A model generated the notes under the pieces. That model made no database searches and had not been told where the DNA came from. It saw nothing but the letters and a program-made list of their open reading frames with translations. The position numbers and the translations under genes were made by a program. DNA of 64,000 nucleotides from Edolisoma coerulescens (lineage: Eukaryota > Chordata > Aves > Passeriformes > Campephagidae): assembly GCA_013397115.1 (NCBI GenBank), contig VWZW01004136.1, forward strand, positions 987,913-1,051,912. Direction: 5' to 3'. Positions within the stretch are counted from its first letter, which is position 1. Every line of letters starts with the position of its first letter. Positions 63,517 through 64,000 of the stretch are shown piece after piece.

Positions 63517-64000
63517 GTAAGTCAAAGTCACAACAGCACTTTCAGGCAGCTCACTGATGCTTTTCTTTCTTGCTTCTGTGAGCAAAACTGTTGCAAAAAA
63601 ATTTCCTAACTCAGCATAATTCTCTGACTTCTCTAATGTGTCTGAACAGCACCTTTGTCTGTTACCTATCACTTCAGCTGCTTTTTTTCCCATCTCTTCT
63701 AAGCATCTAGTACATGGAAGCTTCATGAAAATAAATCATGCCTGAACTTTAGCATCTTTTCTGATATCTTTTTTAATGGACCTTCTTCTCCTTTAGATTT
63801 TATTTCAAATTATCCATAACACAGTCTAACACAAGTTAATTTTATGACTTTATCTTTGTGCAGTAACAGATTTCAAGAAACCTTTGTATGTATCACAGTA
63901 AATGGAAGGCAGAACATCCTTAAAGATAGGACTTATGTGAACAGTTGTTCTTGACTTGAAACCTACTCCTTTTCTAACACTAAATGTGGAAAGTATTATA
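63517..64000 (+). other. CDC14A intron 15 / possible alternative terminus
   Basis: Read-through of the exon 15 donor gives 31 more codons to a TAA at 63607-63609, with AATAAA at 63730. This may be an alternative end; otherwise it is intron. Confidence 0.6.

Overview
The window is vertebrate nuclear DNA, almost certainly from a bird. It carries spliced genes with GT-AG introns, CpG-island promoters and several degraded CR1 LINE fragments of the type that dominates avian genomes. Its three recognisable genes are close in protein sequence to human SLC30A7, EXTL2 and CDC14A. There are no operons, CRISPR arrays or prokaryotic features. I could not tell the species. Gene identities come from recognising the translated exons; no database search was run.

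Layout: (1) 1-7200, minus strand: the 5' part of SLC30A7 (Golgi zinc transporter ZnT7). Three coding exons are visible. The first coding exon is not found, and the 3' exons lie left of the window. (2) 6840-7900: a CpG island holding the SLC30A7 promoter and a probable non-coding first exon of EXTL2, a head-to-head arrangement. (3) 7700-14350 plus a 3' UTR, plus strand: EXTL2, complete, with three coding exons and 318 codons from the ATG at 11468. (4) 14351-18500: EXTL2 3' flank plus a speculative small minus-strand gene. (5) 18500-19860: a second CpG island, the CDC14A promoter, with a weakly supported minus-strand exon at its left edge. (6) 19362-63516 and beyond, plus strand: CDC14A phosphatase. 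Fifteen coding exons are phase-consistent at every junction and give 585 codons; the last exon is probably outside the window.

The three genes have unrelated jobs: zinc loading of the secretory pathway, control of glycosaminoglycan chain initiation, and a dual-specificity phosphatase of cell division and cilia. They are neighbours by synteny, not function. As I recall the human order, CDC14A points toward EXTL2 with GPR88 and VCAM1 between them. Here CDC14A follows EXTL2 directly in the same orientation, which a single inversion (or a misjoin) would explain.

I see no new multi-gene system. The most useful leads are the rearranged gene order, the missing SLC30A7 first exon beside single-N positions, a possible small minus-strand gene at 17476-18715, and several potential CDC14A isoforms: a stop-free in-frame intron 1, an in-frame 84-base extension of exon 13, and an alternative last exon after exon 14.
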